Notes under the pieces: model-generated
Told to the model about the DNA's origin: nothing
The model's input: the letters and a program-made list of their open reading frames with translations, nothing else
The model's database searches: none
NCBI GenBank assembly: GCA_024742275.1
Contig: JANSYS010000004.1
Coordinates: 186,001-250,000 of the forward strand
Length of the DNA: 64,000 nucleotides
Reading direction: 5' to 3'
Source: Alphaproteobacteria bacterium
GTDB lineage: Bacteria > Pseudomonadota > Alphaproteobacteria > Thalassobaculales > Thalassobaculaceae
Shown: piece by piece, positions 44,806-52,162 of the stretch
How positions within the stretch are numbered: position 1 is the stretch's first letter
How the letters are laid out: every line of letters starts with the position of its first letter
Program-made: the position numbers and the translations under genes

Positions 44806-44831
44806 TTGTCGGATTGTCAACAATCCGACAA
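44806..44831. promoter_or_regulatory. Perfect 26-bp palindrome, predicted operator of the GntR/FCD regulator
   Basis: Arms TTGTCGGATTGT (44806-44817) and ACAATCCGACAA (44820-44831) are exact inverted repeats around a CA spacer. The centre ATTGT-CA-ACAAT resembles the short TTGT...ACAA sites bound by FCD-type GntR proteins. It lies 41-66 bp upstream of the operon start at 44765, where RNA polymerase would bind, fitting autorepression. Confidence 0.75.
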
Positions 44832-44877
44832 GTGAACAGGTCCCTGGATCGATTCGATCCTAAGTTCCTCGGACGGG

Positions 44878-44899
44878 CTCGCGGGTTCCGACCCGCGAG
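44878..44899 (-). terminator. Hairpin downstream of metG
   Basis: CTCGCGGG (44878-44885) and CCCGCGAG (44892-44899) form an eight-bp perfect stem with a six-base loop, 108 bp past the metG stop on the minus strand. No T-tract follows. It may end metG transcription with Rho or be unrelated. Confidence 0.35.
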
Positions 44900-45006
44900 A
44901 CGGTCGTTTCCGCCCCGCGGATTCCACGTCCGCCAAACAGGAGGCTGTTGCTGGTGCCGGGTCTCAGTTCGGGTCAATGCCCCGAAACCAGGTCGTCGGA
45001 CATGCC

Positions 45007-46725
45007 CTAACCGGCCGAGAAACGCACGCGCCAGGTTTCGACATCCGCATCCTCGATCTGCCTGAACAAAATATCCGGAGCGGCAACCGCCTGACCGGTG
45101 GGCAGGGCGTCCAGAAACGCGCCGTCGGACGGGTCTGGCCATGACGCCACGCCGATTTCTCCGAGTGCTTGCAGGATTTTAGCCGTTGCGGCGGGAATCA
45201 CCGGCGCGCCGACCAACGCCGATACGCGGGCGAGATTGAGAGCGAAACGGACGGCGACGCCGGCCCGGACCGGATCGGTCTTCATCGCCTTCCAGGGCTC
45301 CGATGCCTGCATATATTCATTGCCGGCGACCCATAGGGCGCGCATGGCCGCGGCCGACTTGCGGAAATTCATGGCTTCGAGCTCACGGTCGATCTCGGCA
45401 ACCAACTCGCCGACGCGCTTGGCGCAATCGGTTTCCAGCGCGGTGAGATCACCGCCTTCCGGCACTTTGCCGTCGAACCGGCTGGCGCAGAACTTGGCCA
45501 CCCGGTTGACGAAGTTCCCGAGTACGTTGGCAAGGTCGGCATTGACCGAACTTTGGAGACCTTCGAGCGTGAAGCTGAAATCCGAAGACTCGGGTGCGTT
45601 CGCCGTCAGGTGCCAGCGCCACGCATCCGAGGGCAGAATCTCTAGGGCGTCATCCAGGAAGATACCGCGATGCTCGGAGGTGGAGAACTTGGAGCCGTAC
45701 CAGTTCACCCAGTTCATCGCCTTCAGCTTGTCGACCAGCTTCCACGGCTCGCCGCTCCCGATCAGGGTCACGGGGAAGCTGACGGCATGGAAGGCGACGT
45801 TGTCCTTGCCCATAAACTCCACATACGTGACGTCTTCTGCGCCTTTGTCCCGGCGCCACCAAGCCTCCCAGTCTCCCTTTCCCGCATCCGACCATTGCTT
45901 GGTGGCGGCGATGTACGCGATCGGAGCGTCGAACCAGACGTAGAACACCTTGTTCTCGAAGCCCGGACGGACCTTGCCCTGGTACGCGACGGGTACGCCC
46001 CAACTCAGGTCGCGTGTGATCGCCCGGTCCTGAAGGCCTTCGTCGAGCCATTTGAAGGCAATGGACCGCGCGAGCGGCGGCCACTCGGTGGCGGCTTCGA
46101 CCCAGGCGCGGATCTTTTCCTGCATCTGGGACTGACGAAGGAACAGATGGCTGGTTTCCCGAATCTCCACATTGGTCGACCCGCTGATACGGGAGCGCGG
46201 ATTCTTCAGATCGACGGGGTCCAGCAGCCGGCTGCAACTGTCGCATTGGTCGCCGCGGGCGCGCTCGAACCCGCAATGCGGACACTCGCCCTCGACGTAG
46301 CGGTCGGGCAGGAAACGGCCGTCGTCGATCGAGTAGACCTGATTGGAGGCGCGCTCCTCGATCAGGCCGTTCTGTTCAAGGTGATGGGCGAGCAGTTGCG
46401 TCAGCTCGTGGTTTTGCGGGCAGGACGATCGGCCGAAGAAGTCGAACGACAGGTCGAGACGGTCGTACTGTGACTTCTGGATGTCGTATAGCTTCGCGCA
46501 ATAATCCGCCGGCGAAAGCCCATCCTCGTGGGCGGCAAGTTCGGCCGGCGTTCCGTGCTCGTCGGTCGCGCAGATGTACAGAACGTCCTCGCCTTTCATC
46601 CGCATGAACCTGGCGTACACGTCCGCCGGCAACATCGAACCGGCGAGATTTCCCAGGTGCTTCACCCCGTTGATGTAGGGGAGGGCGGAGGTGATCAGGA
46701 TGCGGCATTGGGACGGGCTCGACAT
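45007..46725 (-). CDS. metG: Methionyl-tRNA synthetase
   Basis: The 572-residue enzyme attaches methionine to initiator and elongator tRNA. The class I HIGH-type site appears as PYINGVKHLGNLAGS (16-30), the ATDEHGTPAEL block follows, and zinc-binding cysteines are in CPHCGFERARGDQCDSC. The KMSKS-like loop is GSKFSTSEHRG. The C-terminal part is the anticodon-binding helical bundle (NFVNRVAKFCASRFDG, WVAGNEYMQASEPWKA). Frame is open to 47016, but ATG 46725 starts the catalytic fold. The zinc-knuckle, E. coli-like form differs from the MetRS usual in many Alphaproteobacteria, so a second copy may exist elsewhere. Confidence 0.9.
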   Translation of the reverse strand: MSSPSQCRILITSALPYINGVKHLGNLAGSMLPADVYARFMRMKGEDVLYICATDEHGTPAELAAHEDGLSPADYCAKLYDIQKSQYDRLDLSFDFFGRSSCPQNHELTQLLAHHLEQNGLIEERASNQVYSIDDGRFLPDRYVEGECPHCGFERARGDQCDSCSRLLDPVDLKNPRSRISGSTNVEIRETSHLFLRQSQMQEKIRAWVEAATEWPPLARSIAFKWLDEGLQDRAITRDLSWGVPVAYQGKVRPGFENKVFYVWFDAPIAYIAATKQWSDAGKGDWEAWWRRDKGAEDVTYVEFMGKDNVAFHAVSFPVTLIGSGEPWKLVDKLKAMNWVNWYGSKFSTSEHRGIFLDDALEILPSDAWRWHLTANAPESSDFSFTLEGLQSSVNADLANVLGNFVNRVAKFCASRFDGKVPEGGDLTALETDCAKRVGELVAEIDRELEAMNFRKSAAAMRALWVAGNEYMQASEPWKAMKTDPVRAGVAVRFALNLARVSALVGAPVIPAATAKILQALGEIGVASWPDPSDGAFLDALPTGQAVAAPDILFRQIEDADVETWRVRFSAG

Positions 46726-47213
46726 GTTCGGGCGCCATTCTGGTTGAGGGTGGGGCCCCTGCGGGCGCGCACGGGACGCGCCGCGGGAGTGCCGGCCGTG
46801 CCGACGTTTCGCGGAAAACCGGCCACAAGGCCAGGATCGCCGCGCGGTTCTAGTACGCGCCTGACCGGTCGATTTCAAGCAGGCCGGTCGCTCCGCATGT
46901 CTTGCACGGTAGTTGGCAACGGCCGGGATGCGCCAGTGTTTCCATCGATGGTCAAGCGACAGTCCAGCCGATCGGCGAGATTCCGGGGGCCGCTGTGGAA
47001 TAACCGATCGCTTCAAGCCGTCTTGCTGGAGTTGAAACGAGAAAGCGATGGTTCCGTCCGATCGCCCTCCGGACAGTCCGGCGGTTCGGGCTGAGCGCGA
47101 CGGAAGCTTCGCTGATTGTCGGAATTCCGATGGCCGTCAGGCGGCGGATCCAATCCGTCGTCCAGAAGGCGAAACGATCTTCATGTGCGACACGAAAACC
47201 CAGGAGAGACCGA
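46726..47213. other. 488-bp divergent intergenic region between metG and the OmpA-family gene
   Basis: I see no gene here. Both strands stay open in places, but without ribosome-binding sites or domain-like translations. It should contain the metG and OmpA-family promoters; I could not pick a convincing -35/-10 pair. No tRNA-like fold is recognisable. Confidence 0.4.
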
Positions 47214-48158
47214 ATGCGTAAATCCGTCGTCTATGCCGTACCGATTGCTCTGGTCACGCTGATGACAGCCGGTGGTGCCCATGCCAATGACGGGATTCTT
47301 TTCCCGAACGTCCATGCGATGCGGATGGCAACGCCGGTCGGCGGCGACTTCAATCAGGAACTGGTCAAGGAGTACAAGCAGCTCGCGTTGTTCGAGGCGG
47401 ATCAGATGTTCGACTGGTTCGACGCTGAGAACCATGCGGCGAAGGGCGTGATGGCTGAGAAAGGCGAAACGCCTTTGCCGTCCAATCCCGAAGAGTGGGG
47501 TATCGAGGACCCGGCGCAATTGGCGGAGCTGAAGCTGGCCCGCACGGAGTTGCTGGGCGCCCTGGACGCCGGTGGTCGCGAGATCGCTCCGTCCGAGGCG
47601 GCCATCGCCCAGGCGAAATACGACTGCTGGGTCGAGCAGCAGGAGGAGGGGCACCAGCCGGTCCATATCGCGGCCTGCCGCGACAGCTTCCTGATCGCGA
47701 TGGAGAACCTCCGTGCAGCGATGGAGCCGACGGTCGCTACGACCGAGGTGACGACGACCTTTGAGGAAGTTGCCCGCGAAGTCGTCTATTTCGACTTCGA
47801 CAGCGACGCGATCACCCCGGATGCCCAGGTCAAGATCGACGCCTTGGTCGCGGAGATGAGGACTCTGCAGAACATCACCCTGTTCATCACCGGGCATACC
47901 GACCGCGCCGGTTCCAACGAGTACAACCAGGCCCTTTCGGCACGCCGTGCCGCCAATGTCCGGGCCGAACTGGAGCGTCAGGGCATGACCACGGGAGATG
48001 TGGAGGACATGGAGATCGACGCGAGGGGCGAGCAGAACCCTGCCGTGGAGACTGCGGACGGTGTCCGCGAGCCGCTCAACCGACGGGTCGAGATCGTCGC
48101 CCAGGGTGCTGTGACCGAGCGCTCTACGGTGACCACGATCACCGCGCCGACCAACTGA
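47214..48158 (+). CDS. OmpA family envelope protein
   Basis: The 314-residue exported protein has a signal peptide (MRKSVVYAVPIALVTLMTAGGAHA, cut before NDG). Residues 25-180 are a helical region, probably periplasmic and perhaps coiled (NQELVKEYKQLALFEADQMFDWF). Residues 195-300 form an OmpA C-terminal peptidoglycan-binding domain: VYFDFDSDAITPDAQ, then ITGHTDRAGSNEYNQALSARRAANVRAEL with the Asp and Arg that hold diaminopimelate. There is no beta-barrel, so it is a periplasmic peptidoglycan-associated protein of the kind that tethers or spans the envelope. ATG 47214 has an AGGAGAG box. Confidence 0.87.
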   Translation: MRKSVVYAVPIALVTLMTAGGAHANDGILFPNVHAMRMATPVGGDFNQELVKEYKQLALFEADQMFDWFDAENHAAKGVMAEKGETPLPSNPEEWGIEDPAQLAELKLARTELLGALDAGGREIAPSEAAIAQAKYDCWVEQQEEGHQPVHIAACRDSFLIAMENLRAAMEPTVATTEVTTTFEEVAREVVYFDFDSDAITPDAQVKIDALVAEMRTLQNITLFITGHTDRAGSNEYNQALSARRAANVRAELERQGMTTGDVEDMEIDARGEQNPAVETADGVREPLNRRVEIVAQGAVTERSTVTTITAPTN

Positions 48159-48198
48159 GGCCGGCTCGTCCGGTTCTCCGGATCGACGACACTGACCG

Positions 48199-48234
48199 CC
48201 AGGGACCCCGGCCGATCGGGTCGGGGTCTCCTGG
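48199..48234 (+). terminator. Stem-loop after the OmpA-family gene
   Basis: CCAGGGACCCCG (48199-48210) pairs with CGGGGTCTCCTGG (48222-48234) with one bulge. It is followed by TCTTCC, a weak pyrimidine run, 40 bases after the stop. Likely a transcription terminator. Confidence 0.6.
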
Positions 48235-48406
48235 TCTTCCGATGTCCGCCCGCCGTATCGGTTGCGGGGCGCCCGGTTTCATAGCTTCGGACCGCATGGT
48301 CCGGGGGCCCAGGCGGAACGGTGGGCGCGTCCATCGCCGACCGCAGGAACGAGAGAACGATGTTCGGAGGATTGACAGAAATCGGTGTCGAGGCGATGTC
48401 TCGTCG

Positions 48407-48892
48407 ATGCGTCCGCTTATCGCTCTCATCTGCGCTCTGCCGCTGGCTGCCTGTGCCGCAGATTCCAGCCGACAGGTGCCGACGCTACAGCTCCCCTTGT
48501 CGGCGGAACCCCGACCGGAGGTTGCCGCCCAGCCCAGGCTCCGCCCTCCACTTCCCGAACCGCGTCCCAAAATGGAGCGCTCGGCAACATCGGAGGAGTC
48601 CGAGCCGCAGAAGTCGGCAGCGGTTCGCGCTCTCGACGTTGATGCGCTCTCCGGCGCGGATCGCGCCAGTCTGCGAACAATCCTGGGACCTGCCGACGAG
48701 GTTCGCGGACAACCGCCCGGCGAGGTCTGGATCTATCGGGTCCCTGGATGTTCAGTGGAACTCTACCTGTTCCCGCAGCTCTCCGCGTCTCAGTTCGCCG
48801 TCCTCGGCCACAAGGTTCTTCCGTCCTCTCTCGCGGACGAGGAGCGCACGGCATGCTTGACGAAGCTGGCTTCGAGAGCGCGCGCGTCGTAA
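48407..48892 (+). CDS. Predicted lipoprotein upstream of a two-component system
   Basis: A 161-residue lipoprotein with signal MRPLIALICALPLAAC: the lipobox LAAC places the lipidated cysteine at residue 16. A Pro-rich linker (about 30-55) is followed by a compact domain, SGADRASLRTILGPADEVRGQPPGEVWIYRVPGCSVELYLFP, which resembles small SmpA/BamE-like folds in which a short helix precedes a three-stranded sheet. No family is certain. Its TAA overlaps the ATG of the response regulator (TAATG), so it belongs to the same operon and may be an envelope partner of the sensor kinase. Confidence 0.68.
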   Translation: MRPLIALICALPLAACAADSSRQVPTLQLPLSAEPRPEVAAQPRLRPPLPEPRPKMERSATSEESEPQKSAAVRALDVDALSGADRASLRTILGPADEVRGQPPGEVWIYRVPGCSVELYLFPQLSASQFAVLGHKVLPSSLADEERTACLTKLASRARAS

Positions 48893-49644
48893 TGCCGTCT
48901 GGCCCTCCAGCCCGTGTCCTGATCGTCGACGACGATCCGTTGTTACTCGAGACCCTCGCCATCAATCTCGAAGATAACGGTATTGAGACCGAGACCGCCG
49001 AGTCCGGAGAGGCGGCGATGCGTCGCCTGTCGGAGGGCGCGGATTTCGACTTGGTGATCCTCGACTGGAAGATGCCGGGCATGTCCGGCCTCGACACGTT
49101 GAAGGCCATGAATGCCGAGGGTATGGAGCTTCCGGCGATCATCCTGACCAGTCTGACGGATCAGATATTCGAGGAGTCCGCCCTGGCGACGGGCGCCGTC
49201 GATTTCGTCGACAAATCTCGGAGCTTCTCCATCGTTCTGCGCCGGGTGCAGATCATCCTGTCGGGCGTGCGCGGGCGGAGCGGCGCTTCGGAGGCGGAGG
49301 GCGACGGCAGGGCCGGTGCCGACCGGCTCGTCGTCGGGGCGCTCGCCTTGGACCGCAAAGCGGGGCGGGCCTTCTGGAACGGCGATCAGGTGCCGCTGAC
49401 CCTAACCGAGTATCAACTCGTCTACGAACTGGCCTCGCATCCAGGCCGCGATATCAAGTATCGCGATCTTTACAACCTGGTGCATGGCGAGAATTTCTTC
49501 GTCGGCACGGGCGGCGACGGGTATCGCGCCAACGTCCGAAGCTTCGTGAAGCGTATCCGGCAGAAGTTCCGGGACATGGACGGGTCCTTCGAACAGATCG
49601 AAAACTACCCGGGCTTCGGCTACCGTTGGCGAGCGCCGGGTTGA
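48892..49644 (+). CDS. OmpR/PhoB-type response regulator
   Basis: The 250-residue regulator has a receiver domain (about 8-125) with acidic pocket VDDDP, phospho-acceptor Asp in VILDWKMPGMSGLD, Thr/Ser in IILTSLTDQ and the switch Lys in VDFVDKSRS. The C-terminal winged helix (about 150-245) contains LTLTEYQLVYELASHPGRDIKYRDLYNLVHG and VKRIRQKFRDMD. ATG 48892 overlaps the lipoprotein stop; an alternative ATG 48853 would add 13 residues. Its cognate kinase follows seven bases later. Confidence 0.88.
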   Translation: MPSGPPARVLIVDDDPLLLETLAINLEDNGIETETAESGEAAMRRLSEGADFDLVILDWKMPGMSGLDTLKAMNAEGMELPAIILTSLTDQIFEESALATGAVDFVDKSRSFSIVLRRVQIILSGVRGRSGASEAEGDGRAGADRLVVGALALDRKAGRAFWNGDQVPLTLTEYQLVYELASHPGRDIKYRDLYNLVHGENFFVGTGGDGYRANVRSFVKRIRQKFRDMDGSFEQIENYPGFGYRWRAPG

Positions 49645-49650
49645 CCGCCT

Positions 49651-51162
49651 GTGAGCAAGCGCGGTTCTTCGTTGGCTTCCCGCTACGCCCGCTCGATCGG
49701 TGCGAAGCTCATTGTCATCCTCGTGCTGTTCCTCGTGGTGCCGGCGGTTATCTACGGACGGTTTCAGGCAGCCGACGAGGAGCGCCGATCCTTCATGTTG
49801 GAGAGCGTGCGCAGCCACGGGGCCGCGATCGCGCAGGCGCTCGCCAACGATCTCGGCAGACCGGACGGAGACGTGTTCTCCATGGTGCCGCAACGGCTCC
49901 AGCTCTTCGAGTCCAGGACCATGCGGCTGCGGCTCCTGTTCAGCCCGGCCGCCGAAGACGATCTGTCGGACTTTTTCTACGTTGCCACCGCGCCGGCGTC
50001 GACTCTTGAGCAGCTCGAGCTGGAACGAACCCTGTTTCGCGAGACCGGCCTGCTGAGCGATGTCTGGTCATCTTGTTCCGGCATGGTGGAGCTCAGCCGG
50101 GTGACCGCTGCGCCCGACGCGGGCCGCGAACTCCTGGTATCGATCACGCCGATCCAGACCGCGCGGGGGTGCTGGGCTCTGATCGCTTCCCTGGCACTCG
50201 ACGACGATGTGGCGGCGTCGTTGATCGAGCCCTACTGGCAGCGTCCGGAGGTCATCGCCGCGGCCGTTATCTATGTGGCGATGGCTTCGCTTCTCATTCT
50301 GATCCTGCTGGACGTGCGCGGCGCCCTCAAGAGGTTTGAGCGCCATGCGAGGCGGATCGCGGCGGGCGGGAGCCATGGACGGTCTTTTCGCCGTTTGAAC
50401 AAGGTCCCGGAACTGGATGGCGTGGCCGGCGAGTTCGACGCCATGGTCAAGCGCCTGAACGACGTATCCGCCGATATCCGCTCGACCGCGGAAGAGCAGG
50501 TCCACGCCCTGAAGACGCCGATCGGGACCATTGCCCAGTCGATCGAGGCGCTGCGGCGGGCTGTGCCCGACGATAACGCGCGCGCCCATCGGATGATGGG
50601 GATCATCGACCAGTCCCGCCAGCGACTGAGCAGCCTGATCGTCGCGGGCCAGCGCACGACGGAGGCTGCTGCGCTGCTGGCGTCGCCCCCCCGTCAGCCC
50701 GTAAGGGTCGATGAACTGTTGAAGGAGCTCTGCACCGATTTCGAAGGGCCGTGCGAGGCGCGCGGTGTCCGTCTGCGCGCGGAGATAGAGGCCTCGGCCG
50801 TGGTGCTCGGCAGCGAGGAGCTGCTTGAGGCGGTGTTCGAGAATGTGATCGAGAATGCCGTCGGTTTCAGCCCCGAAGGCTCTTCGGTGGTGGTCCGCCT
50901 GGTCGGTACCGGCGGCGGCGTTCGCATCATTGTGCGGGACTCGGGCCCCGGCGCGGCCGACGACGTGCTGGCACGCCTGTTCGAAAAAGGATTCACCAAG
51001 CGGCCGGCGTCGGCGATGAATCGCGGCGGCGGCCATTTCGGCCTCGGCATGTGGATCGTCAACCGCAATGTGAGAGCGCTCAACGGTAGAGTTAGCGCCC
51101 GCAATGCCGATCCCTCGGGCCTCGAGGTGACCATCGATCTGCCGGTAGCGGAGCCAAGGTGA
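49651..51162 (+). CDS. Membrane sensor histidine kinase of the lipoprotein/response regulator operon
   Basis: A 503-residue kinase beginning with GTG. Helices at about 19-36 (IVILVLFLVVPAVIYG) and 206-228 (VIAAAVIYVAMASLLILILL) flank a periplasmic sensor of about 165 residues with no named domain; two cysteines (WSSCSG, ARGCWA) may form a disulfide there. A HAMP-like linker leads to an H-box with an unusual His in EEQVHALKTPIGTIAQ, then N-box ENVIENAVGFSPEG, G1 DSGPG and G2 GGHFGLGMWIV. It is the partner of the OmpR-type regulator. The signal is unknown; the upstream lipoprotein may take part. Confidence 0.87.
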   Translation: MSKRGSSLASRYARSIGAKLIVILVLFLVVPAVIYGRFQAADEERRSFMLESVRSHGAAIAQALANDLGRPDGDVFSMVPQRLQLFESRTMRLRLLFSPAAEDDLSDFFYVATAPASTLEQLELERTLFRETGLLSDVWSSCSGMVELSRVTAAPDAGRELLVSITPIQTARGCWALIASLALDDDVAASLIEPYWQRPEVIAAAVIYVAMASLLILILLDVRGALKRFERHARRIAAGGSHGRSFRRLNKVPELDGVAGEFDAMVKRLNDVSADIRSTAEEQVHALKTPIGTIAQSIEALRRAVPDDNARAHRMMGIIDQSRQRLSSLIVAGQRTTEAAALLASPPRQPVRVDELLKELCTDFEGPCEARGVRLRAEIEASAVVLGSEELLEAVFENVIENAVGFSPEGSSVVVRLVGTGGGVRIIVRDSGPGAADDVLARLFEKGFTKRPASAMNRGGGHFGLGMWIVNRNVRALNGRVSARNADPSGLEVTIDLPVAEPR

Positions 51163-51258
51163 CGGAAATCCGTCGGTGGCCGGGAATAATCGGGGCCATT
51201 GCACGGTCATCCTGTCAGCGGCCCCGAATTGGGGCTGCAGATTTGCCCCGCTTTCCCG

Positions 51259-51292
51259 CGCAGGGTCCGCTTCGGCGGACCCTGCGTCGTTT
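51259..51292 (+). terminator. UUCG tetraloop terminator of the two-component operon
   Basis: A perfect 12-bp stem, CGCAGGGTCCGC (51259-51270) with GCGGACCCTGCG (51275-51286), is closed by a TTCG loop and followed by TCGTTT. The UUCG loop gives exceptional stability. It sits 96 bp past the kinase stop and works in either orientation. Confidence 0.75.
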
Positions 51293-51401
51293 CGGCCTTG
51301 GTCACAAGCCTGCTCGATATCGAGCGCGCGAGACCGGATCGAGGCACAGCCGGTCGCGTGTTCATGCCCGAGATTCTGCCGCTTGCCCCGGTTTACTCAC
51401 C

Positions 51402-51454
51402 CTGTGACCGAACTGGCTCAAACTTGTCACAGCTCTGGCCCAACAACGTCACAG
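51402..51454. repeat. Short repeats upstream of the ECF sigma factor
   Basis: CTGTGAC (51402-51408) is followed by two copies of its complement, GTCACAG (51426-51432 and 51448-51454). The two direct copies start 22 bp apart, about two helical turns. They lie 70-120 bp before the sigma-factor start and could be a regulator-binding cluster. Confidence 0.4.
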
Positions 51455-51523
51455 CGCTCCAACTAAGTCTTGTCGGTGAGACGGCGACACGCCGGAGACA
51501 CATTGGGTTGTTGGAGCAAAGCG

Positions 51524-52036
51524 ATGACGATCACCGAAGTTCAGGCGAGAGAGCACTATAGCAGCGTCCAGCGCACGGCCCGGCGGCTCGTCGGCAACCG
51601 GGCCGATGCCGACGATATTGCCCAGGAGGCTTTACTTCGCGCGATCGTCTACGTCCGGGACGGTCGCCAGGTGGAGAACTGGCAGGCGTATCTGAACCGG
51701 ATCGTTCGCAACGTGATCGCCGACGACTATGCCCGGCGGAAGCGGCAGGGTCCCGTCGTCGATCTGGACGACGTCCAGGGTAGCCTCGGCGTGCCGCCGA
51801 ACCAGTACCAGCGCCATCGGCTGCATGAAATGCAGGATGCCATGGATGCGCTGCCCGAGCAGCAACACGACGTGGTGCAGATGATCGCGGTCGACGGCCT
51901 GTCGTATCGGGCGGCCGCCGAGCGGCTGGGTGTACCGGTCGGGACGGTCATGTCCCGGCTCTACCGGGGGCGCGAAGCGCTCAAGCTCAGTATGGATGAG
52001 GTCGCGGCGCCGGAAATCGTCGCCGCGGCGGCCTGA
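51524..52036 (+). CDS. ECF-type RNA polymerase sigma factor
   Basis: This 170-residue protein has region 2 (TARRLVGNRADADDIAQEALLRAIVYV, the core-binding helix) followed by LNRIVRNVIADDYARRKRQ (-10 recognition), and region 4 (LPEQQHDVVQMIAVDGLSYRAAAERLGVPVGTVMSRLYRGREAL, -35 recognition). No region 1.1 or 3, so it is an extracytoplasmic-function sigma. ATG 51524 has a TTGGAG box. No anti-sigma gene is adjacent: upstream is a two-component operon and downstream a convergent exporter, so its control is not visible here. Confidence 0.88.
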   Translation: MTITEVQAREHYSSVQRTARRLVGNRADADDIAQEALLRAIVYVRDGRQVENWQAYLNRIVRNVIADDYARRKRQGPVVDLDDVQGSLGVPPNQYQRHRLHEMQDAMDALPEQQHDVVQMIAVDGLSYRAAAERLGVPVGTVMSRLYRGREALKLSMDEVAAPEIVAAAA

Positions 52037-52162
52037 CGCGGCTGTTCCATATCGTGAGTTCGGGGCGGCGTGTTTCCCCATCTCCCGCCCTGATCCCGGC
52101 CCGCCGGTATCCAGACTGAGGATATCGGCGGGCAGACTGGATCACGGACTCCCGACAGGCAG

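Larger units (their letters stand above)
51163..51523 (+). other. 361-bp intergenic region before the sigma factor gene
   Basis: It contains the terminator of the two-component operon and a run of short repeats near the sigma-factor promoter, both listed separately. I see no gene in it. Confidence 0.5.

Noticed and set aside
43476-45065. 529-codon plus-strand frame through the GntR and HAD genes
   Set aside because: Crosses a clear promoter/operator region and two well-supported minus-strand genes; a GC-driven open frame.
51524-52036. Assignment of the ECF sigma factor as the general stress sigma EcfG
   Set aside because: No PhyR, NepR or GGAAC-type promoter is adjacent, so only the broad ECF class is supported.
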